A DNA stretch of 54,664 bases from NCBI GenBank assembly GCA_022511065.1, contig JAFLSG010000009.1, positions 1-54,664 of the forward strand, given 5' to 3'. The translations under genes and the position numbers were made by a program. The notes beneath the pieces were generated by a model, which was not told where the DNA came from, did no database searches, and worked only from the letters and a program-made list of their open reading frames with translations. Shown here piece after piece: positions 1 through 8,862 of this stretch (positions are counted from its first letter, which is position 1; every line of letters starts with the position of its first letter). Source of the stretch: Prevotella sp. (lineage in GTDB: Bacteria > Bacteroidota > Bacteroidia > Bacteroidales > Bacteroidaceae).

Positions 1-100
1 GAGAGTCCAGCATCCCGGCACATATTGTTCTGCGAAATATGTTTAAATATTGGGTGGCTTTTCACTTGGTATGGCAATCGCAATTAAATAATATAGGAGC

Positions 101-139
101 AAAAAAAGGGGCGCACCCGACGGTCTCGAATGCGCTCCC
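101..139 (-). terminator. Rho-independent terminator of pgk
   Basis: Read on the minus strand, a GC-rich stem (GGGAGCGCA at 139-131 against TGCGCCCC at 115-108, one bulged base) is followed directly by seven T (107-101). It lies about 60 bases beyond the pgk stop, the expected place for its terminator. Confidence 0.75.
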
Positions 140-199
140 TCGCTATGGGAAACTTGCAAGCAGGGGGCTTGCAATGCTTTTTCGCTGCGGAGTAGGGAA

Positions 200-1450
200 T
201 TACTCGCCCTTGATGGCTGCCACGCCGGGGAGCACCTTGCCCTCGATGGCCTCGAGCAGTGCGCCGCCACCGGTGGAGATGTAGCTCACCTGGTCTGCCA
301 TGCCGAACTTGTTGATGCAAGCCACGGAGTCGCCGCCGCCGATGAGTGAGAATGCACCATTGGCAGTAGCCTTGGCGATAGCGTCGGCAATAGCCTTGGA
401 GCCGCCTACGAAGTTGTCGAACTCAAACACGCCGGCGGGACCGTTCCAGAGGATGGTCTTGGCTGGCTCGATGGCTGCTGCGAATGCCTTGCGGGTGTCG
501 GGACCTGCATCGAGGCCTTCCCAACCTTCGGGGATGGCGTTGGAAGGAACAACCTGCGTGTTGGCATCGTTGGCAAACTTGTCGGCTGCGATGCAGTCGG
601 TGCCGAGCACGAGGTTCACGTTGTTCTCCTTTGCCTTCTTGATAACGTCGAGTGCCACGTCGAGCTTGTCGAGTTCCACGATGGAGTTACCAATCTCACC
701 ACCCTGTGCCTTTGCGAAGGTGTAGGTCATACCGCCGCAGAGGATGAGGTTGTCCACCTTGCCGAGCAGGTTCTCGATGATGCCGATCTTGGTGGAAACC
801 TTCGAGCCACCCATGATGGCGGTGAAGGGGCGCTTGATGTCCTTGAGGATGTTGTCCACGGCGGTTACTTCCTTCTCCATCAGGTAGCCGAGCATCTTGT
901 GGTCGGCATCGAAGTAGTCGGCGATCACTGCGGTGGAAGCATGCTTGCGGTGAGCGGTGCCGAAGGCATCCATCACGTAAGCGTCGGCATAGCTTGCAAG
1001 GGTCTTTGCAAACTCCTTCTGGCTTGCCTTCATTGCCTTCTTAGCCTCGTCGTAAGCGGGGTCGGTCTTCTCGATGCCTACGGGCTTGCCCTCCTCCTCG
1101 GGATAGAAGCGGAGGTTCTCAAGCAGCAGCACCTCGCCGGGCTTCAGGGCAGCAGCGGCATCCTGGGCCTTGGCACAGTCGGGAGCGAAGGTCACGGGAG
1201 CCTCGAGTGCGGCTGCCACGGCGTCCTTAATCTGACCGAGTGAGAACTTGGGGTTCACCTTGCCTTTGGGCTTGCCCATGTGCGACATGATGATGAGTGC
1301 GCCACCGTCAGCGAGCACCTTCTTCAGTGTGGGGAGCGCGCCGCGGATGCGGGTGTCATCGGTAATCTTACCATTCTCGTCGAGGGGTACGTTGAAATCT
1401 ACACGCACGATTGCCTTTTTGCCGGCAAAGTTGAATTCGTTGATTGTCAT
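200..1450 (-). CDS. pgk: Phosphoglycerate kinase
   Basis: Glycolytic enzyme of the cytoplasm. It transfers the acyl phosphate of 1,3-bisphosphoglycerate to ADP, giving ATP and 3-phosphoglycerate. The 416-residue product has the usual family length. It opens with the N-terminal signature [17 protein letters not shown] and has MSHMGKPKG, the [10 protein letters not shown] segment and the C-terminal nucleotide-binding glycine-rich run [10 protein letters not shown]. The frame is open up to an ATG at 1501, but that codon lies inside the -7 promoter box (1506-1499). The ATG at 1450 (MTINEFNF) aligns with family N-termini and is the start chosen. The gene stands alone, with its own promoter and a terminator at 139-101. 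Identification is firm. Confidence 0.97.
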   Translation of the reverse strand: MTINEFNFAGKKAIVRVDFNVPLDENGKITDDTRIRGALPTLKKVLADGGALIIMSHMGKPKGKVNPKFSLGQIKDAVAAALEAPVTFAPDCAKAQDAAAALKPGEVLLLENLRFYPEEEGKPVGIEKTDPAYDEAKKAMKASQKEFAKTLASYADAYVMDAFGTAHRKHASTAVIADYFDADHKMLGYLMEKEVTAVDNILKDIKRPFTAIMGGSKVSTKIGIIENLLGKVDNLILCGGMTYTFAKAQGGEIGNSIVELDKLDVALDVIKKAKENNVNLVLGTDCIAADKFANDANTQVVPSNAIPEGWEGLDAGPDTRKAFAAAIEPAKTILWNGPAGVFEFDNFVGGSKAIADAIAKATANGAFSLIGGGDSVACINKFGMADQVSYISTGGGALLEAIEGKVLPGVAAIKGE

Positions 1451-1498
1451 GACTTGTATATTTTTTAATGGGTTAAAATTTTCCGTTGTAACGTGATG

Positions 1499-1527
1499 CA
1501 AAAGTACGACATAAAATCAAGAATCAA
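1499..1527 (-). promoter_or_regulatory. Bacteroidetes-type promoter of pgk
   Basis: On the minus strand the -7 box TACTTTTG lies at 1506-1499, with a TTG at 1527-1525 about 18 bases upstream as a -33 element. The box ends 48 bases before the pgk ATG. It matches the known Bacteroidetes TTTG/TAnnTTTG promoter pattern. Confidence 0.65.
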
Positions 1528-1613
1528 GAAGCGGGAATTAAGAATTTATAGTTTTTTTGCTTCCGTTGGTTAAGAATGTAAGGTGAAGTTGCCAAATTCA
1601 GGTGGAAAATGCG

Positions 1614-1621
1614 TACCTTTG
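1614..1621 (+). promoter_or_regulatory. -7 promoter box of ridA-DUF3667 operon
   Basis: TACCTTTG fits the TAnnTTTG consensus and ends 30 bases before the ridA ATG. The nearest TTG (1589-1591) is 22 bases upstream, slightly far for a -33 element, so only the -7 box is called. Confidence 0.5.
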
Positions 1622-1651
1622 CCACAAAAACCATAAGAAAAAATAGAAAAG

Positions 1652-2029
1652 ATGAAAGCAATCTGTGTAAAGAATGCGCCTGCGGCCATTGGGCCCTACA
1701 GCCAGGCGATTGAGGTGGGTAATCTGGTGTTCTGTTCCGGTCAGCTGGGTTTGGTGCCCGAGACGGGGCAGTTTCCCGAAGGCGGCGTAAAGGAGCAGGC
1801 AGAGCAGTCGCTGAAGAATATGCGTGCCATTCTGCAGGGCGTGGGGTTGGATATGAAGAACGTGGTGAAGACCACCGTGTTCATGGCTGACATGGCTGAC
1901 TTCGCCGCCGTGAACGAGGTCTATGCGAGTTTCTTCGCCGAGCCTTATCCCGCACGTAGTGCGGTGGCTGTAAAGACGCTGCCAAAGAATGCGCTCGTGG
2001 AAATCGAGTGCATCGCCGAGAAGGGGTGA
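1652..2029 (+). CDS. ridA: RidA family reactive-enamine/imine deaminase
   Basis: Cytoplasmic RidA (YjgF/YER057c/UK114) proteins hydrolyse reactive 2-aminoacrylate-type enamines and imines released by PLP enzymes. The 125-residue product has family length. It begins with NAPAAIGPYSQAIEVG and keeps the arginine of the PARSAVAVKTLP segment, which binds the carboxylate in active RidA, and the C-terminal VEIECIAEKG. The retained arginine suggests true deaminase activity rather than one of the uncharacterised subfamilies. The stop TGA (2027-2029) overlaps the start of the next gene as TGATG, so the two are probably translationally coupled. Confidence 0.93.
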   Translation: MKAICVKNAPAAIGPYSQAIEVGNLVFCSGQLGLVPETGQFPEGGVKEQAEQSLKNMRAILQGVGLDMKNVVKTTVFMADMADFAAVNEVYASFFAEPYPARSAVAVKTLPKNALVEIECIAEKG

Positions 2030-2898
2030 TGTCGGTACGGGAGCGATATAGGGCATTCAGGGAGTGGCAGCGCAGACCTTACATGGTGGCTCCGCTCTCG
2101 GAGGAGGCGCACGATTGCCTGACGTGCGGCACGCACTACGTGGGCAACTTCTGTCCTCGTTGCGGGCAGTCGGCAAAGATAGGGCGCTATTCGTTCAAGA
2201 AGGCTTTGCTGCTGTTCATCGATGTGTGGGGGATGGGCAATCGCGGTATGTTCCGTTCCCTGCGCGACCTGATACTCCGCCCAGGCTACATGATACGCGA
2301 CTATCTGAACGGCATGCAGATGGCGTATTTCCCGCCGTTCAAGATGCTCTTCCTGCTGACTACGTTCTCCATTCTGCTCAACGTGTATGGCATCAACATA
2401 CGCGGCGAGGTGGTGAACAGCCGGGAGCACGACCGCGAGGAACTTGCTCAGGCGCTGGCGCAAACGAAAGAAGAGGCTGACGACCCGACGGGCAAGATGT
2501 TCGCCGAGCGGATGGCAAAAGGCGTGGGGTGGTACTTGAATGCGGTGGAGAAGTACCCGAGTGCCGTGACGCTGACATACATCGTGTTCTTCACCGCTTT
2601 CTTCTACATCTTCTTCCATAAGTCGAGGACAATCCCAAATCTCTCGTTTCCCGAGTTCCTGATTGCGATGGTGTTCTCCGCCAATATGCTGAGCATCTAT
2701 GAGATTGTGGCGCAATTTCTCTGCATCAAGTCCGACGCGGTGAATGCTGGGCTGCTGCTTACTACTGCCATTCCGATGAAGCAGTTGTCAGGCTTCAGTT
2801 GGTTTCGCACGCTGCTGAGTATGATTACCGCCGTGCTGCTGATGGCTATACTCGCTACCATCGGCCTCGTGGCGTTCATCATTGTGAGTGTCCTATGA
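2029..2898 (+). CDS. DUF3667 zinc-ribbon membrane protein
   Basis: Product of 289 residues. A zinc ribbon lies near the N-terminus with Cys pairs at residues 30/33 and 42/45 (CLTC...CPRC). The family's characteristic RSLRDLILRPGYMIRDYLNG stretch follows, then FPPFKMLFLLTTFSILL, the first of about four to five membrane segments. A charged loop around residues 130-170 separates the first from later helices. DUF3667 is common in Bacteroidetes and has no established function. The ATG at 2029 overlaps the ridA stop (TGATG). A frame opening at 2008 exists, but it would lie inside ridA and adds nothing conserved. The family call is firm; the role is unknown. Confidence 0.85.
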   Translation: MSVRERYRAFREWQRRPYMVAPLSEEAHDCLTCGTHYVGNFCPRCGQSAKIGRYSFKKALLLFIDVWGMGNRGMFRSLRDLILRPGYMIRDYLNGMQMAYFPPFKMLFLLTTFSILLNVYGINIRGEVVNSREHDREELAQALAQTKEEADDPTGKMFAERMAKGVGWYLNAVEKYPSAVTLTYIVFFTAFFYIFFHKSRTIPNLSFPEFLIAMVFSANMLSIYEIVAQFLCIKSDAVNAGLLLTTAIPMKQLSGFSWFRTLLSMITAVLLMAILATIGLVAFIIVSVL

Positions 2899-2998
2899 TA
2901 AATATATGAACACTTTGTTTATGAATGTTTTATTTTAATGGTGGACCAAACGAATAAAACATAACATATAGTTAGCGCATAGAAATGGGGCAAGTTTT

Positions 2999-4402
2999 TC
3001 AACCGAACAAGACTCTCAGCGCTTCTTCCACCTTACGCACGGGGTGGAGGCGGATATGGAACTTCCGGGCATCGAATCCCTGCATATTGTATTTGGGCAG
3101 AATCATGTCGGTGAAGCCGAGCTTTTCAGCTTCAGCAATGCGTTGCTCAATGCGGTTCACGGGGCGCACCTCGCCACTCAGTCCCACTTCACCCGCCATG
3201 CACCAGCCGCTCTCAATAGGCGTATCGACATTGGAGGACAAGACGGCTGCGATGACGGAGAGGTCGATGGCGAGGTCAGTGACGCGCAGACCACCGGCGA
3301 TGTTGATGAACACATCCTTCTGCATCAGTTTGAAGCCCACACGCTTCTCCAATACCGCGAGCAGCATGTTCAGCCGTCGTTGGTCGAATCCCGTTGCAGA
3401 ACGCTGCGGCGTGCCGTAGGCAGCCGATGAAACCAGTGCCTGTGTCTCTACAAGAAACGGACGGACACCCTCGATGGCAGAACTGATGGCGATACCCGAA
3501 AGCCCCTCGTGGTCTTGCGTGAGCAATAGTTCAGAAGGATTGCTTACCTGGCGAAGTCCCGTCTGTTGCATCTCGTAGATTCCCAACTCCGATGTGCTGC
3601 CGAAGCGGTTCTTGATGGAGCGGAGGATGCGGTACATATAGTGTTGGTCGCCCTCGAACTGGATGACGGTATCAACGATATGCTCGAGAATCTTCGGGCC
3701 GGCAAGCGTGCCCTCTTTGGTGATGTGACCGATAAGAATGACGGGCACACCCGACGACTTGGCGAAGCGGAGTAGGGCAGAGGCACACTCACGCACCTGT
3801 GCGATGGAGCCGGCAGACGACTCAACATCCTCAGTCATAATGGTCTGGATGGAGTCGATGACTATCAATTCCGGCTGCTCCTCCTTGATATGCTCAAAGA
3901 TACGCTCGAGTGACTTTTCGCAAAGTATTAAGAAATCATCACTTGCGCCGTCGCAAAGCCTGTTCGCCCGCATCTTCAACTGATGCGCACTCTCCTCACC
4001 ACTAACGTATAGGATGCGCATATCAGTGAGGTGGAGCATTGTCTGGAGGGAGAGGGTCGATTTGCCGATGCCCGGTTCACCGCCGAGCAGCACGATGCTA
4101 CCCTTGACGAGTCCACCGCCGAGCACACGATTCAACTCCTCGTCGCGCATATCGATGCGTGGGTCATCCTTCGAACTGATGTCGCGAAGACGCAAAGCCT
4201 TGTTCTCTTTCGGGCGCATGCCGGACGGAATGCTACCCCGCAGGGATGCCGCCGCAGAGCGAGCCGCAAGCGTACCCGTGTCGCCGGCAATGCGGATCTC
4301 CTTGAACGTGTTCCATTGCCCGCAAGCAGGGCATTTACCTATCCATTTCTGTGATTCCTGCCCGCAATTGGAGCAGACGAATGCAATCTTGTCTTTTGCC
4401 AT
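2999..4402 (-). CDS. radA: DNA repair protein RadA
   Basis: RadA (Sms) is a RecA-like, DnaB-type helicase that promotes branch migration in recombination and repair. The 467-residue product shows the full architecture: a C4 zinc finger (Cys 10, 13, 24, 27), Walker A GGEPGIGKST at about 107-116, the RadA-specific KNRFG motif at 264-268, and a C-terminal Lon-protease-like domain. The frame is open to 4504, but the ATG at 4402 gives the conserved start MAKDKIAFVCSNCG. The -7 promoter box lies only seven bases upstream of it, so the longer start is excluded. It is divergent from the lipoprotein gene at 4465. Confidence 0.96.
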   Translation of the reverse strand: MAKDKIAFVCSNCGQESQKWIGKCPACGQWNTFKEIRIAGDTGTLAARSAAASLRGSIPSGMRPKENKALRLRDISSKDDPRIDMRDEELNRVLGGGLVKGSIVLLGGEPGIGKSTLSLQTMLHLTDMRILYVSGEESAHQLKMRANRLCDGASDDFLILCEKSLERIFEHIKEEQPELIVIDSIQTIMTEDVESSAGSIAQVRECASALLRFAKSSGVPVILIGHITKEGTLAGPKILEHIVDTVIQFEGDQHYMYRILRSIKNRFGSTSELGIYEMQQTGLRQVSNPSELLLTQDHEGLSGIAISSAIEGVRPFLVETQALVSSAAYGTPQRSATGFDQRRLNMLLAVLEKRVGFKLMQKDVFINIAGGLRVTDLAIDLSVIAAVLSSNVDTPIESGWCMAGEVGLSGEVRPVNRIEQRIAEAEKLGFTDMILPKYNMQGFDARKFHIRLHPVRKVEEALRVLFG

Positions 4403-4409
4403 AGTGGTA

Positions 4410-4440
4410 CAAAAGTACGAAATATTTTCAGTATTCCAAA
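4410..4440 (-). promoter_or_regulatory. Promoter of radA
   Basis: On the minus strand TTTG (4440-4437) and TACTTTTG (4417-4410) are separated by 19 bases, a near-ideal Bacteroidetes promoter. Only seven bases separate the box from the radA ATG, so the transcript would have little or no 5' leader. Confidence 0.7.
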
Positions 4441-4449
4441 ATAAATGCT

Positions 4450-4457
4450 TACTTTTG
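4450..4457 (+). promoter_or_regulatory. -7 promoter box of the lipoprotein-TPR operon
   Basis: TACTTTTG fits TAnnTTTG and ends seven bases before the ATG at 4465. No good -33 TTTG is seen at the usual distance. It faces away from the radA promoter, the two boxes being 32 bases apart. Confidence 0.55.
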
Positions 4458-4464
4458 CACCTTA

Positions 4465-5409
4465 ATGAAAGCAAATCGCACGAAATACGGCATGGTCGTG
4501 ACACTCTTGCTGCTCCTGATGGCGGCAGGGTGCGGGAAATCGTATGAGGAAATCAAACGGGAAAATGCCGAGCAACAAAGGAAACTGATGCGTGAGGATT
4601 CGGCGGCATTGAAAATCGCTGTGATGCCCACGTTAGACTGTCTGCCGCTCTATGTAGCGAAAGACCGCCAGTTGTTTGACACGCTCGTGGATATCCGTCT
4701 CAAGCCCTTCACGGCGCAGATGGATTGCGACACGGCATTGACGAGGGGTAGGGTGGAAGCAATGGTGACCGACCTCGTGCGTGCAGAGCGGATTGTGAAG
4801 GAAGGGATGCCACTCGACTACGTGGCTGCCACCAATGCCTATTGGTTGCTCATCGGCAATCACCATTCGAGAATCACCAACCTGAAACATTTGGACGATA
4901 AGATGCTTGCCATGACACGCTATTCGGTGACGGATATGCTCAGCGACTTGGCGGTGGATACCGTGAAACTGAGGCCCGAGCGTGTGTTTCGCATCCAAAT
5001 CAATGATGTGAACGTGCGTCTGAAAATGTTGGAGAACAACGTGATGGATGCACTCCTATTGCCAGAACCATACGCAACTCAGGCACGGATAGCAAAAAAC
5101 AAGGTGCTGCTCGATACGCGGAAGTTGGATATGAACATGGGCGTCATCGCGTTCAGGAAGGACATCATGGACGACAAGACCCGCAAGCCGCAGCTTGACG
5201 CGTTCCTCAAAGGATATAACGCCGCCTGTGACTCCATCAGCAAGAACGGGGTGAAGCACTACCGCGACGTGATACAAAAATATTGCAAAGTGTCGGCGCA
5301 GACATTAGACTCGCTACCCGACTCGCTTAACTACCCGCGTGCCGCCGCCCCGAGGGAAAAAGACTTGGAGCAGGCAAGGCAATGGCTCGCCAAAAGATTA
5401 GGTAAATGA
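4465..5409 (+). CDS. Substrate-binding lipoprotein (periplasmic binding protein type 2, NMT1/SsuA-like)
   Basis: Product of 314 residues with a lipoprotein signal (basic N-terminus, leucine-rich core, lipobox LMAAGC, lipidated Cys 23). It should be anchored to a membrane facing the periplasm. After a short coiled linker comes LKIAVMPTLDCLPLYVAKD, typical of type-2 periplasmic binding proteins of the nitrate/sulfonate/thiamine-precursor group. A hinge segment around NNVMDALLLPEPYATQA is consistent with that fold. The ligand cannot be told. No ABC permease or ATPase lies nearby; the next gene codes for a TPR protein and overlaps by four bases (ATGA). The promoter box sits seven bases before the ATG. 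Confidence 0.75.
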   Translation: MKANRTKYGMVVTLLLLLMAAGCGKSYEEIKRENAEQQRKLMREDSAALKIAVMPTLDCLPLYVAKDRQLFDTLVDIRLKPFTAQMDCDTALTRGRVEAMVTDLVRAERIVKEGMPLDYVAATNAYWLLIGNHHSRITNLKHLDDKMLAMTRYSVTDMLSDLAVDTVKLRPERVFRIQINDVNVRLKMLENNVMDALLLPEPYATQARIAKNKVLLDTRKLDMNMGVIAFRKDIMDDKTRKPQLDAFLKGYNAACDSISKNGVKHYRDVIQKYCKVSAQTLDSLPDSLNYPRAAAPREKDLEQARQWLAKRLGK

Positions 5410-7589
5410 CTGAGAACGAAGCACTGAAACGGGTGGGCAAGAAGCTGCTGGAGCGGAGACTGGGAGAGGCTATCGGTGAGATGGAGAGTTTCCTGTATTC
5501 CTATCCCCATCAGACCAATGCCGACCGTCTTTTCGCCATCAAGACCGACTATCAGCTGATGACCGATTATTGGCGGCGCGGCTTCAAGGATTCCCAGTTG
5601 GGTAACCTATACGACAACCTTCTGCAACGGATGTACCGGCTCTATGCGAATACGGCGCTTGCCCACACCATCGGCCACTCTTCGTTTCTCTCTTCGGTCT
5701 ATATGCGCGTGAGATTGGTGGCGCTTGATTGGTCGCCGCAAGTCATCAAGGAGGAGTTGGAGGCGTTTGTGTCAGACACGGCACTCTTGGAGTTAGAGCC
5801 GGAGCATACGCGGAAGACACGGAGCGCAGAGATTCACCGCCGTCACAAGCAATCGATGTCTGAACTCTTTGACTATCTCTGGACTTCCGAGCAATGGACG
5901 GATGGGCGGTCGGCGGCGATGGAGGAAGTGCTGGTATCGCCCACCATCGACCTCAACGACCAGCAGCTGATAGTGAGTGCCGTAACGCTCTCGCTGATAC
6001 AATTCTTCGATATGGCGAAATTCCGCCTTTTGGTACACGTCTATCAGCGTGCTGCCTATGAGCAGGTGCGTCAGCGCGCACTCGTTGGCTGGGTGCTTGC
6101 GTTGGATTCAAAGGCGGGGCGGCTGTATCGTGAAGAGGCAGAATTGGTGGAGAAACTATTGGAAGACGAACATTGCTGTCTGGAACTGACGGAGTTGCAG
6201 AAGCAATTGATATACTGCGTTGATGCCGAGAAAGACAACGAGACCATCCGTAGTGAGATTATGCCCGACTTGCTGAAGAACAACAGTTTACGCTCTATGC
6301 GAAACGGTTTTATGGAGGCCGACGAAGACGCGATGGCAGACATTCTGAACCCCGGTGAGGCGGAGCGTAATCTGGAGAAGGTGGAGGCGAGCTTTCAGCG
6401 GATGATGGATATGCAGCGGCAAGGTTCAGACATCTATTTCGGCGGATTCTCGCAGATGAAGCGATTCCCGTTTTTCCAGGAAATCTGCAACTGGTTCGTA
6501 CCTTTTTATATAGACCATCCCGACATCAGTGAGGCGGTGGCGAAGTTTGGAGGCAGCAAGTTTTTGACGAAGATGCTCCTGAATGGCCCTTTCTGCGACA
6601 GTGACAAATATTCGTTCACGCTTGCCTTCAGTCAGGTACTCGGGCAGATTCCGCAGAGCATGCGGCAGATGCTTGAGCGGGGAGAGGCACAGCTGCATGA
6701 AGTGCCGGAGGAAGAGAGTGAGAGTCCGGCATATATCCGTCGCACCTATCTGCAAAACCTCTACCGCTTCTTCCGTCTCTATCCCTATCGGAGTGAGCTT
6801 CGTCAGCGGTTTGTCTCTGAGGATGCCGACTATCTGTTCTTTGCCAACCCGATATTCTCGCGCACGCAGTTGGAGCTGCATTTCAACGACATGGTGGCTT
6901 TCCTGATGAAGCGGAAACGCATGTGGGAGGCGGCTGATTTGCTGCCGAACTATGGAGAGAACCGCCGCGACTTCCAGTATTATATGATGGCGGGTTATCT
7001 CTCGCAAAACGGCTATGTGGAGGGCGAGTTGATGCTGGAACTTGACCCCGTTGAGTGCTTTCAGAAAGCATTGGACTTGCAACCCGACAATGAACGCGCC
7101 ATGCTGGGCTATGCTCGTGCGCAGTTCTCCTATAAGAACTACGAGGAGGCATTAGAGGCTTACGACGACCTGCTTTCTCTGTATCCTGATAAGGCAAGTT
7201 ATCTGCTTAATAAGGCTGTTTGTCTCACTAACCTGGCACGTTATGGCGAAGCCCTGCAATTGCTCTATCGGCTGAACTACGATTCGCCCGACGACGAGAG
7301 CGTGAATCGTGTGCTTGCGTGGGCGCTGACGTGTGATGGGCGTTATGAACAGGCGGAGAGCATCTATGGGCAGTTGCTATCGGTAGAGAAGCCCGCGGTG
7401 GATGATTTGCTGAACTATGGCTATTGTCTCTGGCTCAGCGGGAACATTGACGAGGCGGCGGATTGTTTCCATCGATACTTGAAAGAGTCGGGGATGCGGG
7501 CTATCGACATCATCGAGGAGGAGAAAGAGCTGTTAGTATCCAAAGGCATCACTGAGCCTGAAATGCAGATGATGCTCTATATTCTTTGA
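5406..7589 (+). CDS. Tetratricopeptide repeat protein of unknown function
   Basis: Product of 727 residues, without signal peptide or membrane segments, so probably cytoplasmic. The first 530 residues are helical and not recognised. About four TPR units lie near residues 540-700 (for example ECFQKALDLQPDNERAMLGYARA, then YEEALEAYDDLLSLYPDKA and YEQAESIYGQLLS), where the usual A/G/Y/P spacing is clear. TPR arrays bind other proteins. The start overlaps the stop of the lipoprotein gene (ATGA), so the two are co-transcribed and probably coupled, but nothing in the sequence gives a shared process. Confidence 0.8.
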   Translation: MTENEALKRVGKKLLERRLGEAIGEMESFLYSYPHQTNADRLFAIKTDYQLMTDYWRRGFKDSQLGNLYDNLLQRMYRLYANTALAHTIGHSSFLSSVYMRVRLVALDWSPQVIKEELEAFVSDTALLELEPEHTRKTRSAEIHRRHKQSMSELFDYLWTSEQWTDGRSAAMEEVLVSPTIDLNDQQLIVSAVTLSLIQFFDMAKFRLLVHVYQRAAYEQVRQRALVGWVLALDSKAGRLYREEAELVEKLLEDEHCCLELTELQKQLIYCVDAEKDNETIRSEIMPDLLKNNSLRSMRNGFMEADEDAMADILNPGEAERNLEKVEASFQRMMDMQRQGSDIYFGGFSQMKRFPFFQEICNWFVPFYIDHPDISEAVAKFGGSKFLTKMLLNGPFCDSDKYSFTLAFSQVLGQIPQSMRQMLERGEAQLHEVPEEESESPAYIRRTYLQNLYRFFRLYPYRSELRQRFVSEDADYLFFANPIFSRTQLELHFNDMVAFLMKRKRMWEAADLLPNYGENRRDFQYYMMAGYLSQNGYVEGELMLELDPVECFQKALDLQPDNERAMLGYARAQFSYKNYEEALEAYDDLLSLYPDKASYLLNKAVCLTNLARYGEALQLLYRLNYDSPDDESVNRVLAWALTCDGRYEQAESIYGQLLSVEKPAVDDLLNYGYCLWLSGNIDEAADCFHRYLKESGMRAIDIIEEEKELLVSKGITEPEMQMMLYIL

Positions 7590-7626
7590 AACCTTCCTTA
7601 TATTCTCAGAAGGTTGCCAACGCGCA

Positions 7627-8862
7627 TCAGAGGAAGGGAGTCAATAAGTGTCCGAACCAACCGCGGAATTTCTGCCAGTTTGTGCGGCAAGCCTCCCACT
7701 CATCATCCGTGAGATAAACACTCTTACCCGTGTCCTGAATGAACCTGTCCTCCAACTGGTGCGTGATGCTGTCGTTGATGATGAGTGCGTTAATCTCATA
7801 GTCATAGCGCAGACTTCTGGAGTCAAGATTGGTGCTTCCCACGGTGCAGAATCTTCCATCAACCATCATAATCTTGGAGTGGTGAAATCCAGGCTGATAG
7901 CGCCAGATATTCGCTCCCCGCTTCATCAGTTTGCGGACATTATACAGCACCACGTCAGGCACGAGTGGGATGTCACTCTTGGCAGACACGAGTATATCCA
8001 CCTTCACGCCTCGCTTCAATGTGCGCTTCAATGCTTTCATGACTGAGGTTGTGGGCACGAAGTAAGGATTGACAATCTTGATGGAATCCTTCGCATCATC
8101 AAGTGCATGGATATAGAAGCGGCGCATGATTTTGTTCGTGGTGTGCGGCTCTCGGTTGGCAATGCCCACCATCATATCCCCTGCATCACTGCCTTGGAAA
8201 TACTTTGGATTAGTAATCTCCTCACCTGTCACCTTCTTCCACATACGGGCGAAGATAGTTTGCAGTTCATTGACGGCAGAACCTTCGATACGGCAGTGCA
8301 TATCACGCCATTCACCCACCTGTTCCGTGCCTACGATATAGTAGTCTGCCACGTTCATGCCACCCGTGTAAGCGATATGCCCGTCTATCACGACAATCTT
8401 GCGATGGTCGCGTGGCCAGATGTGGTTCACCCACGGAAAGCGGATGGGGTCGAACTCATGGATGTTGATGCTGTCAGCGTGTAGTTTCTCCAAATGCTCC
8501 TTCTTCAGTGGCTGATTGTTGGAGTCATTACCGAAACCGTCAAACAAGGCACGTACCTCTACGCCCTCCTTGCGCTTTTCCCGGAGAATGTCAAAGAGAA
8601 GAGAAGCGATGGAATCGTTACGGAAGTTGAAGTATTCCAAGTGAATACTGCTCTTTGCCTGCCGGATGGTCTCGAACATATCGGCAAACTTATCCTTGCC
8701 GGACATTAACAGCTTCACATGGTTGTTGGTGGTGAAAGTAACACCCTCCTCCCGCATTTGGCTGACGAAGAGCGAGTCTGAGGTCTGTGCCCTCCCATAA
8801 ACGGATATCAGCAGGAACAGTACGATGACCATTCCTGCTGACCGGTTGCCGTTAGTTGCCAT
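7627..8862 (-). CDS. Secreted phospholipase D / cardiolipin synthase-like protein
   Basis: Phospholipase D superfamily protein of 411 residues with both HKD motifs: HRKIVVID (His143, Lys145, Asp150) and HSKIMMVD near residue 325, each followed by the usual GG/GSTN segment (TGGMN, GSTNLDSRS). Bacterial members of this arrangement join two phosphatidylglycerols into cardiolipin. The N-terminus has one hydrophobic stretch ending in YGRAQ that reads as a cleavable signal peptide, not the two membrane helices of ClsA. The catalytic domain should therefore face the periplasm. Its start overlaps the end of the regulator gene by 11 bases (8852-8862), so the two are co-expressed. It could instead be a phospholipase with another substrate. 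Confidence 0.8.
   Translation of the reverse strand: MATNGNRSAGMVIVLFLLISVYGRAQTSDSLFVSQMREEGVTFTTNNHVKLLMSGKDKFADMFETIRQAKSSIHLEYFNFRNDSIASLLFDILREKRKEGVEVRALFDGFGNDSNNQPLKKEHLEKLHADSINIHEFDPIRFPWVNHIWPRDHRKIVVIDGHIAYTGGMNVADYYIVGTEQVGEWRDMHCRIEGSAVNELQTIFARMWKKVTGEEITNPKYFQGSDAGDMMVGIANREPHTTNKIMRRFYIHALDDAKDSIKIVNPYFVPTTSVMKALKRTLKRGVKVDILVSAKSDIPLVPDVVLYNVRKLMKRGANIWRYQPGFHHSKIMMVDGRFCTVGSTNLDSRSLRYDYEINALIINDSITHQLEDRFIQDTGKSVYLTDDEWEACRTNWQKFRGWFGHLLTPFL

Noticed and set aside
1..100. Possible end of a gene entering from the left edge
   Set aside because: Short open stretches exist in all three plus frames (one ends at 46), but none is long enough to recognise.
154..181. Perfect 8-bp hairpin TTGCAAGC/GCTTGCAA followed by TGCTTTTT on the plus strand
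   Set aside because: It could end a plus-strand gene entering from the left, but no such gene can be shown in the first 150 bases. It is just as likely part of the pgk 3' region, so it is not called a terminator.
7590..7615. 7-bp inverted repeat between the convergent TPR and phospholipase D genes
   Set aside because: Short stem, 12-base loop and no T-tract on either strand; too weak to call a terminator.
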